A stretch of 42,445 nucleotides of DNA from CAZAQB01 sp964487155 (lineage in GTDB: Bacteria > Pseudomonadota > Gammaproteobacteria > Nitrococcales > Nitrococcaceae), in the NCBI GenBank assembly GCA_964487155.1, contig CAZAQB010000009.1, forward strand, positions 1-42,445, in the 5' to 3' direction. Numbering within the stretch: position 1 is the first letter of the stretch; every line of letters begins with the position of its first letter. Positions 33,679 to 41,107 of this stretch are shown piece by piece. The notes below the pieces were generated by a model. It saw only the letters and a program-made list of their open reading frames with translations, was not told where the DNA came from and ran no database searches. The position numbers were made by a program, and so were the translations under genes.

Positions 33679-34135
33679 GTTCGTTCCCTACCGCTTCTCG
33701 GTGGCCCTGTTCTCCGGCGAGGGCGAGCTGCTGTGCCGCGGGGCGTTCAGCGAGGTTACCGGCCTGGAGGCCAGCATGAGCCCGAAGGCGGTGCAGGAGG
33801 GCGGGCGCAACTGGGGCGAGGTGCAGCTCTCCGGCCCCACCCGCTTCGCCCCCATCGTGCTCAAGCGCGGCGTCACAGACATCGGCGACCTGTGGAGCTG
33901 GTTCGACGCCACCACCCGCCAGGCCAACTACGCGCTGCGCTACACCGGGCGCATCGAGGTGTTCGACCCGGAGCAGCCGGACGGCCCGGCGCTGACCTGG
34001 ACGCTGACCAATGCCCTGCCCACCAAGTTCAAGGGGCCGGATCTCTCCTCCACCGCCAGCCAGGTGGCGGTGGAGGAGCTGCACCTGGTGCACGACGGCC
34101 TGACCCTGGAACGCCCACCCGCGGGAGGCGGCTGA
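33671..34135 (+). CDS. eCIS tube protein 2 (Afp5-like, tube initiator)
   Basis: This 154-residue protein is a paralogue of the tube protein: YRFSVALFSGEG, FSEVTGLEASMSPKAVQEGG, FAPIVLKRGVTDIGDLWSWFDATTRQ and VAVEELHLVHDGL. In Afp and PVC the second tube protein forms the ring that joins the tube to the baseplate hub. The start is a GTG within the end of the preceding gene. Confidence 0.85.
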   Translation: MAEFVPYRFSVALFSGEGELLCRGAFSEVTGLEASMSPKAVQEGGRNWGEVQLSGPTRFAPIVLKRGVTDIGDLWSWFDATTRQANYALRYTGRIEVFDPEQPDGPALTWTLTNALPTKFKGPDLSSTASQVAVEELHLVHDGLTLERPPAGGG

Positions 34136-34137
34136 CC

Positions 34138-34965
34138 ATGCCCGAGATCCAGCTGGCCAAGGCCCGGCTGATCCCCATGGAAGGAGACCAGCCGGCCAGT
34201 GAGGAGAGCCGCCACATCAGCGTGCAGTTCAACCCCGCCACCCTGAAGGTGACCCTGTCCAACTCCCTGAAGGCGGACAACCCCGGCGGGGGCGGCGGCG
34301 CGGCCGCCCAGTACGTCGAAAAAAGCGAGTCCAGCCTGGCGGTGCAGCTGCTGTTCGACACCACCGTGGAGCAGCCCGGAGCCGAGGCCAACTCCGACGT
34401 GCGCCGGCTCACCCAGCGTATCGCCGAGGCCTTCATGAAGCCCCGGAATCCGGAGGCCGAACGCCCCGGTGCCCCCCAGCGCTGCCGCTTCCAGTGGGGC
34501 AGCTTCCAGTTCACCGGCATGCTCTCCGGCTACAACGAGACCCTGGACTTCTTCGCCCCGGAGGGGATCCCGCTGCGGGCCACCCTGGCCCTGACCTTCA
34601 AGGAGGACCGCTTCCAGTTCGACCTGGACGACTCGGTGCAGGCCGCGGCCCGGGCCACCCCCCGCTTCGCCCCCGGCGGCGACGCCCAGAGCACCGACCA
34701 GGCCGCCGCCGCGGCCGGCCGCGACCCCCGGGACTGGCGCGATGTGGCCCGCTTCAACGGCATCGAGAACCCGCGCCGGACACCCGCGGGCGGTCTCGCC
34801 ATTCCCTCGGCCTCGGTGCGGTCGAGCGCCACCGCCGGCATCCCGGCCCTGGCCGGCGTGGGCGCCTCGGTGGAGGTGGCGGCGGAGCTCTCCGCCGGCC
34901 TCGGCGCCGGGGCCCAGGCCGGGTTGGGCCTGGGGGCCGGCAGCAGCAGGGGACGACGGCCATGA
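34138..34965 (+). CDS. eCIS Afp7-like tube-baseplate adaptor
   Basis: This 275-residue protein begins with ISVQFNPATLKVTLSNSLKA, the conserved opening of the CIS tube/LysM adaptor family, followed by LAVQLLFDTTVE and FQWGSFQFTGMLSGYNETLDFFAPEGIPLRATLALTF. A short region resembling LysM (DPRDWRDVARFNGIENPRR) occupies about 200-220. The C-terminus is Ala/Gly-rich and probably flexible. In the Afp particle this protein joins tube and hub. Its stop overlaps the small gene that follows (ATGA). Confidence 0.85.
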   Translation: MPEIQLAKARLIPMEGDQPASEESRHISVQFNPATLKVTLSNSLKADNPGGGGGAAAQYVEKSESSLAVQLLFDTTVEQPGAEANSDVRRLTQRIAEAFMKPRNPEAERPGAPQRCRFQWGSFQFTGMLSGYNETLDFFAPEGIPLRATLALTFKEDRFQFDLDDSVQAAARATPRFAPGGDAQSTDQAAAAAGRDPRDWRDVARFNGIENPRRTPAGGLAIPSASVRSSATAGIPALAGVGASVEVAAELSAGLGAGAQAGLGLGAGSSRGRRP

Positions 34966-35126
34966 CGGTGATCATCGAGGAGATCCAGGCCGAGCTGGTG
35001 CCGGCACCCGGCGCCGGCCTCGAGGACGCCGCCCTCACCCAGCCCGCCGAGGCGGCGGAACCGCGGCGCTGGCTGGAGCTGCTGGAGCTCGCCCGGGAGC
35101 GCGAGGAGCGCCTGCGTGTCGACTAG
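34962..35126 (+). CDS. Small eCIS protein (DUF5908-like)
   Basis: This 54-residue gene starts with MTVIIEEIQAELVPAP and ends LLELAREREERLRVD. It is coupled at both ends: four-base overlap with the adaptor gene and 11-base overlap with the hub gene. Small DUF5908 proteins of this length, beginning with a beta-strand such as xIxIxEL, occur at the same position in many injection-system clusters. The conserved context argues for a real gene. Confidence 0.7.
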   Translation: MTVIIEEIQAELVPAPGAGLEDAALTQPAEAAEPRRWLELLELAREREERLRVD

Positions 35127-36174
35127 AGCTGCTGACCTCCCTTTCGTCCACGCCCGCCCCATCCTGCGGGTGGACGGCGAGGCCCGCCCGGCGCTGGGCG
35201 AGGCGGCCCTGGCCGCCCAGTTGCGCCTGCCGCTGGCGGGCATGGCCACCTGCGAGCTGCGGCTGCTGAACTGGGGCACCCGCGGCGACACCGGCGAGGC
35301 CGGCTTCCAGTTCGAAGAGCTGCGCCTGGGTGCGGAGCTGGAGCTGAGCCTGGGCGAGCAGAGCCAGGCGCCGGCCTTCATCGGCCAGGTCACCGGCATC
35401 GAGGAGCGCTACGGCGACGGCGCCCCGCAGATCGTGCTGCTGGCGGAGGACGCCCTGCACCGGCTGGCCCGGGCGCGGGCCAGCCGGGTGTTCGAGGACC
35501 AGAGCCTCGATGAGGTGGTCCGCAGCCTGGCCGATGCGGCCGGGCTGGACACCGACGTGGCGGTCTCCTCGGCCACCGCCAGCTGGCACCAGCACAACGA
35601 GAGCGCGCTCGCCTTCCTGCTGCGTCTGACCGCTCCCCACGACGTGGCACCGCGGCTGCAGGACGGCGCCCTGCGGGCCCGGGACGAGGAACCCGACCCG
35701 GAACCGCTGCCCCTGGACCCGGGCCGCAACGTGCTGCGCCTGCGCCTGCTGGCCGACCTCAACCGCCAGCCGCGCCGGGTGGCGGTGGCCGGACACGCGC
35801 TCGCCACCGCCAGCGACCTGGAGGCCGACAGCGACGCCCTGTCGCCGGCCCCGGACGGCACGCCGGCCTACCGGCTGCTGGAAGACCTGGGCTGGGCGGG
35901 GGACAGCGTGCTGCCGCATCCCGTCCCGCGCAGCCAGGCGGAGGCCGACGCCCTGGCCGAGCGCGGCCTGCGCCGGCGGGCCGGACGCTTCCTGCACGGA
36001 GAAGTGCTGTGCCGGGGCGAGCCCGGGCTGCGCAGCGGCCGCGAGATCGAGCTCTCCGGCGTCTCGGAGCGGCTGGCGGGCCGCTACCGGGTAGTGGACT
36101 GCAGCCACCGCTTCGACGCCGCCGAGGGCTTCACCACCCGCATCAAGATCACGAGGTCCCACTGGAATGACTGA
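35116..36174 (+). CDS. eCIS hub protein (gpD/gp27-like)
   Basis: This 352-residue protein matches the phage late-control gpD / gp27-type hub. It has a beta-rich N-terminal part (GMATCELRLLNWGT, ELELSLGEQSQAPAFIGQVTGIEERYG), a long-helix stretch (SLDEVVRSLADAAGL), HQHNESALAFLLRLTAPHD, and a closing barrel (GREIELSGVSERLAGRYRVVDCSHRFDAAEGFTTRIKI). The hub trimer carries the spike at the centre of the baseplate. In Afp8 hub and spike are one chain; here they are two genes. The start is a GTG inside the preceding gene. Confidence 0.85.
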   Translation: MSTRAADLPFVHARPILRVDGEARPALGEAALAAQLRLPLAGMATCELRLLNWGTRGDTGEAGFQFEELRLGAELELSLGEQSQAPAFIGQVTGIEERYGDGAPQIVLLAEDALHRLARARASRVFEDQSLDEVVRSLADAAGLDTDVAVSSATASWHQHNESALAFLLRLTAPHDVAPRLQDGALRARDEEPDPEPLPLDPGRNVLRLRLLADLNRQPRRVAVAGHALATASDLEADSDALSPAPDGTPAYRLLEDLGWAGDSVLPHPVPRSQAEADALAERGLRRRAGRFLHGEVLCRGEPGLRSGREIELSGVSERLAGRYRVVDCSHRFDAAEGFTTRIKITRSHWND

Positions 36175-36231
36175 ACGCTCGGACCGGCCGCAGCGCGCAG
36201 CCCGTCTGGAACCGGCCTCCGGGAGCTGGCA

Positions 36232-36873
36232 GTGACCGGTCACAGTCTCGGCGCTCTGCAGGAGCTGCACCTGGGCAGCGTGGTGGACAACCAGGACCCG
36301 GAGGCCCGCGGCCGGGTGCGGGTGCGCCTGCACGCCACCGGCATGGAGCTGTGGGCCACCGTGGTGGTGCCCTCCGCCGGCCAGGGCTATGGCGTCAGCC
36401 TGCTGCCGCGGCTGGACGAGCAGGTGGTGCTGGCGTTCGCCAGCCCCGACCTGCCGCTGGTGCTGGGCGCGGTGTGGAGCGGCTCGGACAGCGGTCCCTC
36501 GGAAGCCGAACCGGTGGAGCAGCGCTACCTGGTGGAGAGCCCGGCGGGCCTGCGCATCCTCATGGACGACGAGAACGGGCCCTCGGTCACGGTGGAGACC
36601 CGCAGCGGCTACCACCTGACCATCGACGAGTCCGGCGGCGGCAGCATCACCGTGGAGAAGGGCGCGGAGCGCATCGAGATGACCAGCTCCGGCATCGAGA
36701 TCAACGCCGCCTCCGAGGTGAAGGTGAATGCCGCCCAGGTCAAGGTCTCCGCCGGCCTGGTGCAGGTGGACGCCGGCATGAGCAAGTTCTCCGGCGTGGT
36801 CCAGTGCGACACCCTGATCTCCAACGCCGTGGTCTCCAGCAGCTACACACCGGGGGCGGGCAACATATGGTGA
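36232..36873 (+). CDS. eCIS central spike (gpV/gp5 OB-fold type)
   Basis: This 213-residue protein begins with an OB fold (LHLGSVVDNQDPEARGRVRVRL, WATVVVPSAGQGYGVSLLPRLDEQVVLAFASPDLPLVLGAVWSG), the hallmark of gpV/VgrG spikes. It then continues into a repetitive beta-helix (SITVEKGAERIEMTSSGIEI, EVKVNAAQVKVSAGLVQVDAG), the trimeric needle. The end GNIW contains no PAAR motif. It starts with a GTG and overlaps the next gene by seven bases. A 22-codon frame fills the gap after the hub gene. Confidence 0.85.
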   Translation: MTGHSLGALQELHLGSVVDNQDPEARGRVRVRLHATGMELWATVVVPSAGQGYGVSLLPRLDEQVVLAFASPDLPLVLGAVWSGSDSGPSEAEPVEQRYLVESPAGLRILMDDENGPSVTVETRSGYHLTIDESGGGSITVEKGAERIEMTSSGIEINAASEVKVNAAQVKVSAGLVQVDAGMSKFSGVVQCDTLISNAVVSSSYTPGAGNIW

Positions 36874-38540
36874 ACGCAGCCAGACAGCGGCCCCGGCCGG
36901 TGCGAGGCGCCGGCCGCCGGGTGGACCACCCGGTGGCCCTGCACGCCCCCCACTATGCCGAGCCCTCCGACGGCACCTGCCTGCACCGGTTCCTGGACGA
37001 GGAGTTCCTGCCCCGCTTCCTGCAGCAGGCCCGTGCCGGCAGCCTGCTCCGGGCGGCCGACCAGTCCTGGCGTCATGAAGACCGTTTTGGCGGCCACGAC
37101 GACCACCCCAGCCTGCGCCTGCCCCTGCACCGGAGCTTCTACGTGGCCTGCTGCGAGGTGAGCTGCGCCATGCCCGGCGCCCCGGCCCTGGATCCTGCCA
37201 GGATCATCGACGCCGGCCTGGTGGTGCGCCGCGGCGCCGGCGGCGAGGTGCGGCGCTGGATGCTGCGCGACGGCCTGCCCCAGGGCTGGCGCGGCGGCGA
37301 AGTCCCCGAGCACGACCCCGACGACTACCGCCGCCTGCGGGCCAAGGACCTGATACCCGAGCGCAGCCCGCCGCCGGCCTACAGCGGCGAGGAGGTCCAT
37401 CCCATGCACCCGGTGGTGGTGCAGGCCCCGGATGCCGGCGGCCGGCCCCGCAGCCGCACCCTGCTGTACGGCTACCTGCCCCTGGGCGGCAGCCACCGCC
37501 AGTCCGACGCGGCCCCGGCGGAGGTCGACACGGACGCCCCGGCCCCGGACTACCGGGCCGAGCTGCTGTGGCCGTTCGGCACGGCCTCGTCCCATGCCTG
37601 GCGCCAGGGGGACGGGCTGGCGGTGAGCGCCGGCGTCACCGCGGCGCCGTTCCGCGAGCTGCTGGACGTGCTGGTCAACCGCTACCGGGTGCAGGACGCC
37701 ACCGAGACCGCCAACGCGCCGCTGCGGGTGCTGCTGGCGCGCATCGACTTCCGCAGCCCAGCGCCGGCGGTGGCCTTCGGCGAGCCCGGCGATCCGGACC
37801 TGCCCGCCGGCAGCCGCGAGGAGAGCCTGCTCGACTACCTGGAACGCCGCGAGGAACCACTGATGCAGTGGCTGCTGGCAGTCCAGAACGGCGAGCAGCC
37901 CGGCAGCTACCGGCTGCCCGCCCACGGCGGCAGCCTGGCCCCCGCCGCAGAGAGCGCGCTGGCCCGGCGCACCGACGCCCTCTACATCACCGAGGACCAG
38001 GCGGCGAGCCTGCGCGACCTGCTGGCCCTGCGGGCCGAGGGCCTGGCCGAGGCCAGCGCCGCCGGCCTGCCCCTGCCGCGCTTCAGCCAGGCAGCGGATG
38101 ACATCTACTTCGCCCGCCCCTTCATCCGTTACCTGGCGGCGGACGGCTGCGAGCGGGTGCAGTGGGGACCGTCAACGGCTCCGTTCCGGGTGGCCGGCCC
38201 CATGGACCCTCAGGCCGCCCGGCCGTCCCTGGTGCAGCTCCCGGACCTGGGAGCCCTGCGCCGGGGAGGCCCCGGCGGCCTCACGGTGCTCACCCCCAAG
38301 GCGCTGGCGGACAAGATCCGCAAGCTCAAACTGGACATGGACGTCAAGGAAGGCGGGCCGGGCAACCGTGCCGGGCTGTGCTGGAGCGTCAGCTTCAGCC
38401 TGCCGGTGATCACCCTGTGCGCGCTGATCCTGCTGATGATCGTCATCAACCTGCTGAACATCATCTTCTTCTGGCTGCCCTACGCGATCCTCGCGCTGCC
38501 CCGGCGCTGCCTGAAGTCGTTGGCGGGGAACGGCTCATGA
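36867..38540 (+). CDS. eCIS protein of unknown function with C-terminal membrane hairpin
   Basis: This 557-residue protein belongs to no family I recognise. It begins with an Arg-rich stretch, then HAPHYAEPSDGTCLHRFLDEEFLPRF, a middle with TLLYGYLPLGGSH, and an Ala- and Arg-rich helical part. Residues about 505-545 hold two adjacent hydrophobic segments (SLPVITLCALILLMIVINLLNIIFF and WLPYAILALP), a likely membrane hairpin, followed by a basic end. The position between the spike and gp25 is where Afp-like clusters keep the PAAR tip gene, which is missing. It could anchor the baseplate to the membrane, form part of the tip, or act as an effector. Its ATG overlaps the spike stop and its own stop overlaps the gp25 start. 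Confidence 0.65.
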   Translation: MVNAARQRPRPVRGAGRRVDHPVALHAPHYAEPSDGTCLHRFLDEEFLPRFLQQARAGSLLRAADQSWRHEDRFGGHDDHPSLRLPLHRSFYVACCEVSCAMPGAPALDPARIIDAGLVVRRGAGGEVRRWMLRDGLPQGWRGGEVPEHDPDDYRRLRAKDLIPERSPPPAYSGEEVHPMHPVVVQAPDAGGRPRSRTLLYGYLPLGGSHRQSDAAPAEVDTDAPAPDYRAELLWPFGTASSHAWRQGDGLAVSAGVTAAPFRELLDVLVNRYRVQDATETANAPLRVLLARIDFRSPAPAVAFGEPGDPDLPAGSREESLLDYLERREEPLMQWLLAVQNGEQPGSYRLPAHGGSLAPAAESALARRTDALYITEDQAASLRDLLALRAEGLAEASAAGLPLPRFSQAADDIYFARPFIRYLAADGCERVQWGPSTAPFRVAGPMDPQAARPSLVQLPDLGALRRGGPGGLTVLTPKALADKIRKLKLDMDVKEGGPGNRAGLCWSVSFSLPVITLCALILLMIVINLLNIIFFWLPYAILALPRRCLKSLAGNGS

Positions 38541-38932
38541 GCGCGCCGCTGCCGCCCGTGCTGAGCTTTCCCTTCGGCGGCGTCGGCAACGACGGCCGGC
38601 TGCGCTGGACCCGGGGCAACGAGAGCGTGCGCGAGACCATCCTCAACCTGCTGCTCACCCGGCCCGGTGAGCGACTGATGCGCCCGGCCTTCGGCGCCGG
38701 CCTGCGGCGCTTCGTGCACCAGCCCAACACCGAGACCACCCGGGCGCTGATCGCCGACGCCACCCGGCGCGCCATCGCACGCTGGGAACCCCGGGTCATC
38801 GTCGAGGAGGTGCGGGTGCTGCCCGACCCGGAGCGCCCCGCCCACGTCAACCTCAGCATTCGCTACCGGCTGCGCAGCGACCGCAGCCCAGGCCGACTGG
38901 ACCTGGGCCTGGCGCTGGGCGCCGCCGGCTGA
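38537..38932 (+). CDS. eCIS baseplate wedge protein (gp25-like, Afp9)
   Basis: This 131-residue protein has the gp25/lysozyme-like baseplate fold: SFPFGGVGNDGRLRWTRGNESVRETILNLLLTRPGERLMRPAFGAGL, the EPRVIVEEVRV strand and a closing NLSIRYRLRSD strand. It is the sheath-proximal wedge component where polymerisation begins. It overlaps the preceding gene by four bases (ATGA) and is followed after 11 bp by the gp6-like gene. Confidence 0.92.
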   Translation: MSAPLPPVLSFPFGGVGNDGRLRWTRGNESVRETILNLLLTRPGERLMRPAFGAGLRRFVHQPNTETTRALIADATRRAIARWEPRVIVEEVRVLPDPERPAHVNLSIRYRLRSDRSPGRLDLGLALGAAG

Positions 38933-38943
38933 AGGGGCCATCG

Positions 38944-41100
38944 ATGCCGTTGCCGCTGCCCGAACTGGACGACCGCCGCTTCGAGGACCTGCTGGCCGAG
39001 GCCCGGGCGCGCCTGCCCGGCCACGTGCCGGAATGGACCAACCCCCAGGACGGCGATCCCGGCATGGCGCTGGTGGAGCTGTTCGCCTGGCTCAGCGAGA
39101 CCGTCATCTACCGGGCCAACCTGATCCCGGAGCGCCAGCGCCGGGCCTTCCTCAACCTGCTGCAGATCCCCCTGCGCCCGGCCCGCGCGGCCCGCGGCCT
39201 GGTGTGCATCGACGCCGCCCCCAGGGCGGAACTGCCGGCCCTGCTGCCCCCCGAGAGCGCGCTGCACGCCGGCAACACGGTGTTCTCCACCGACGGCGAG
39301 CTGCAGCCCACGCCCCTGGAGCTCTCGGTGCTGGTCAAGCGCCGCATGAGCGACGCGGATCTTGCCGAGGCGGGCGTCACCCGCCACCAGCTGCGCGAGC
39401 AGTACGGCGTGGACGCCGATCCCTTCCGGCCCCACACCCTGGTGCCGGGCAGCGACCTGCTGAGCCTGGAGGGCAGCCAGGACGACGCCTTCCACCTGGC
39501 CCTGAGCCTGCCGGCCCGGCTGGCGCCCGATATGGCGCAGATGCGACGGCTGCTGGCCGGCCGCACTCTCAGCATCGGCCTGGCGCCGGCCGACGAGCTG
39601 GATGCGGAGCTGGCCGGCACTCCCCGGAACCGCCAGCTGCGCTGGGATCTGGCCTGGCAGGACCCGGACACCGACACGCTCCAGTACCTGCCCCTGGAGC
39701 GGGTGGACGACAGCTCCGGCGGCGGGCGCCGACCCGGCGTGGCCCGGCTGCGCCTGCCGCGGGACCCCCGCTTCATCACCGCGGTGCTGGCCGACGATCC
39801 CCAGTACGCCGGCCTGGGCGACGCCCCGCCCGAGCCCCCGGCGGACGTGGCGCCGGAGCGGCTGGTCTGCTGGCTGCGGCTGCGCTGCCCCGACGAGCCG
39901 GAGCTGACCCTGGGCTACCTGGGGGTGAACGCCGTGGAGGTGCTGGGCCAGGGCGTCGCCCGCGACCAGCTGCTGGCCACCGGCAGCGGCCGCCCCGACC
40001 AGGTGGTGGCCCTGCCCCACGGCCAGCTGGACGCCGCCAGCCTGGTGCTGGAGGTCGAGGGCCAGGGCCGCTTCGAGCCCTGGACGCAGGTGGAGCACTT
40101 CGCCGCCGCCGGCCCTGACGACACCGTCTACCGCCTGGACCCCGCCGAGGGCCAGGTGCGCTTCGGCGACGGCACCCGCGGCCGCCGCCCGCCGGCCGGC
40201 AAGCGCATCCGCGCCGCCGTCTACCGCCACGGCGGCGGCAGCGCCGGCAACCTCCCCGCCGGGGCCATCCGCGAGCTGCACGGCGGATCCAGCCGGCTGC
40301 GGGTGCGCCACGAGTGGCCCACCCGGGGCGGCGTGGATGCGGAGACCGTGGCCGAGGCCGAGCGCCGCATCCCCGCCTTCCTCGGCCACCGGGAGCGGGC
40401 GGTTACCGCCGAGGACTTCGCCCTGCTGGCGCGGGACAACCCGGTGAATCCGGTCGCCCGGGCCGAGGTGGTGGCCGGCTTCCTGCCCGGCAGCAGCCTG
40501 GCCACGGTGCGCCGGGACGTGCCCGGTGCGGTGAGCGTGTTCGTCATGCCCCCGGCGGCGGCGGGGCTCGCCAACGCCCCGCGTCCCAGCGCCGGGCTGC
40601 TGCGCGACGTGCACGCCTACCTGACCCCGCGCATGCCGGTGGCCACCGAGCTCTACGTGCTGAGCCCGCAGTACCTGCCGGTGGCGCTGTCGGTGGCGGT
40701 GGAGGTCACCGATCCCGCCGCCGAGCAGACCACACTGCGGGCGGTGGAGCAGGCCCTGCTGGACTACCTCTGGGCCCTGCCCCCGGGGGGCCCCGCCGGC
40801 GGCGGCTGGCCCCTGGGCCGGACCCTGGAGATCAACGAGCTGCGCACCCGGGCCGGCCGCGTCCCCGGCGTGCTGGCCGTGAACGGCCTGCGGCTGTTCT
40901 ACCAGGACCTGGACTCGGGCCGCTGGCAGGAGCTGCGCGAGGCCCAGGACCTGCCCCTGGCGGACTACCAGCTCCCCGAGCTCACCTCGGTCAGCGCCCA
41001 GCCCGGCGAGGACCGCCCCGGGCCGCCGCCGGGGCGGGAGCCCGGCCAGCCCGGCGTTTCCCGGGGCGTGGCCGTCCCCGTGATCCCGGATCTCTGCTGA
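38944..41100 (+). CDS. eCIS baseplate protein (gp6/J-like, Afp11)
   Basis: This 718-residue protein starts with the conserved baseplate opening (LDDRRFEDLLAEARARLP, GDPGMALVELFAWLSETVIYRANLIPERQRRAFLNLL). It has the J-type core near GNLPAGAIRELHG and the AEDFALLARDNPVNPVARAEVV segment, and a C-terminal LGRTLEINELRTRAGRVPGVLAV domain. gp6-like proteins form the ring of wedges around the hub. The extra middle (about 180-330) is typical of 'putative baseplate assembly' proteins in these clusters. Confidence 0.9.
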   Translation: MPLPLPELDDRRFEDLLAEARARLPGHVPEWTNPQDGDPGMALVELFAWLSETVIYRANLIPERQRRAFLNLLQIPLRPARAARGLVCIDAAPRAELPALLPPESALHAGNTVFSTDGELQPTPLELSVLVKRRMSDADLAEAGVTRHQLREQYGVDADPFRPHTLVPGSDLLSLEGSQDDAFHLALSLPARLAPDMAQMRRLLAGRTLSIGLAPADELDAELAGTPRNRQLRWDLAWQDPDTDTLQYLPLERVDDSSGGGRRPGVARLRLPRDPRFITAVLADDPQYAGLGDAPPEPPADVAPERLVCWLRLRCPDEPELTLGYLGVNAVEVLGQGVARDQLLATGSGRPDQVVALPHGQLDAASLVLEVEGQGRFEPWTQVEHFAAAGPDDTVYRLDPAEGQVRFGDGTRGRRPPAGKRIRAAVYRHGGGSAGNLPAGAIRELHGGSSRLRVRHEWPTRGGVDAETVAEAERRIPAFLGHRERAVTAEDFALLARDNPVNPVARAEVVAGFLPGSSLATVRRDVPGAVSVFVMPPAAAGLANAPRPSAGLLRDVHAYLTPRMPVATELYVLSPQYLPVALSVAVEVTDPAAEQTTLRAVEQALLDYLWALPPGGPAGGGWPLGRTLEINELRTRAGRVPGVLAVNGLRLFYQDLDSGRWQELREAQDLPLADYQLPELTSVSAQPGEDRPGPPPGREPGQPGVSRGVAVPVIPDLC

Positions 41101-41107
41101 GGCGGAC

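Noticed and set aside
36167..36235. 22-codon frame between hub and spike genes
   Set aside because: Too short and without a ribosome binding site; probably spacer, although its stop overlaps the spike start.
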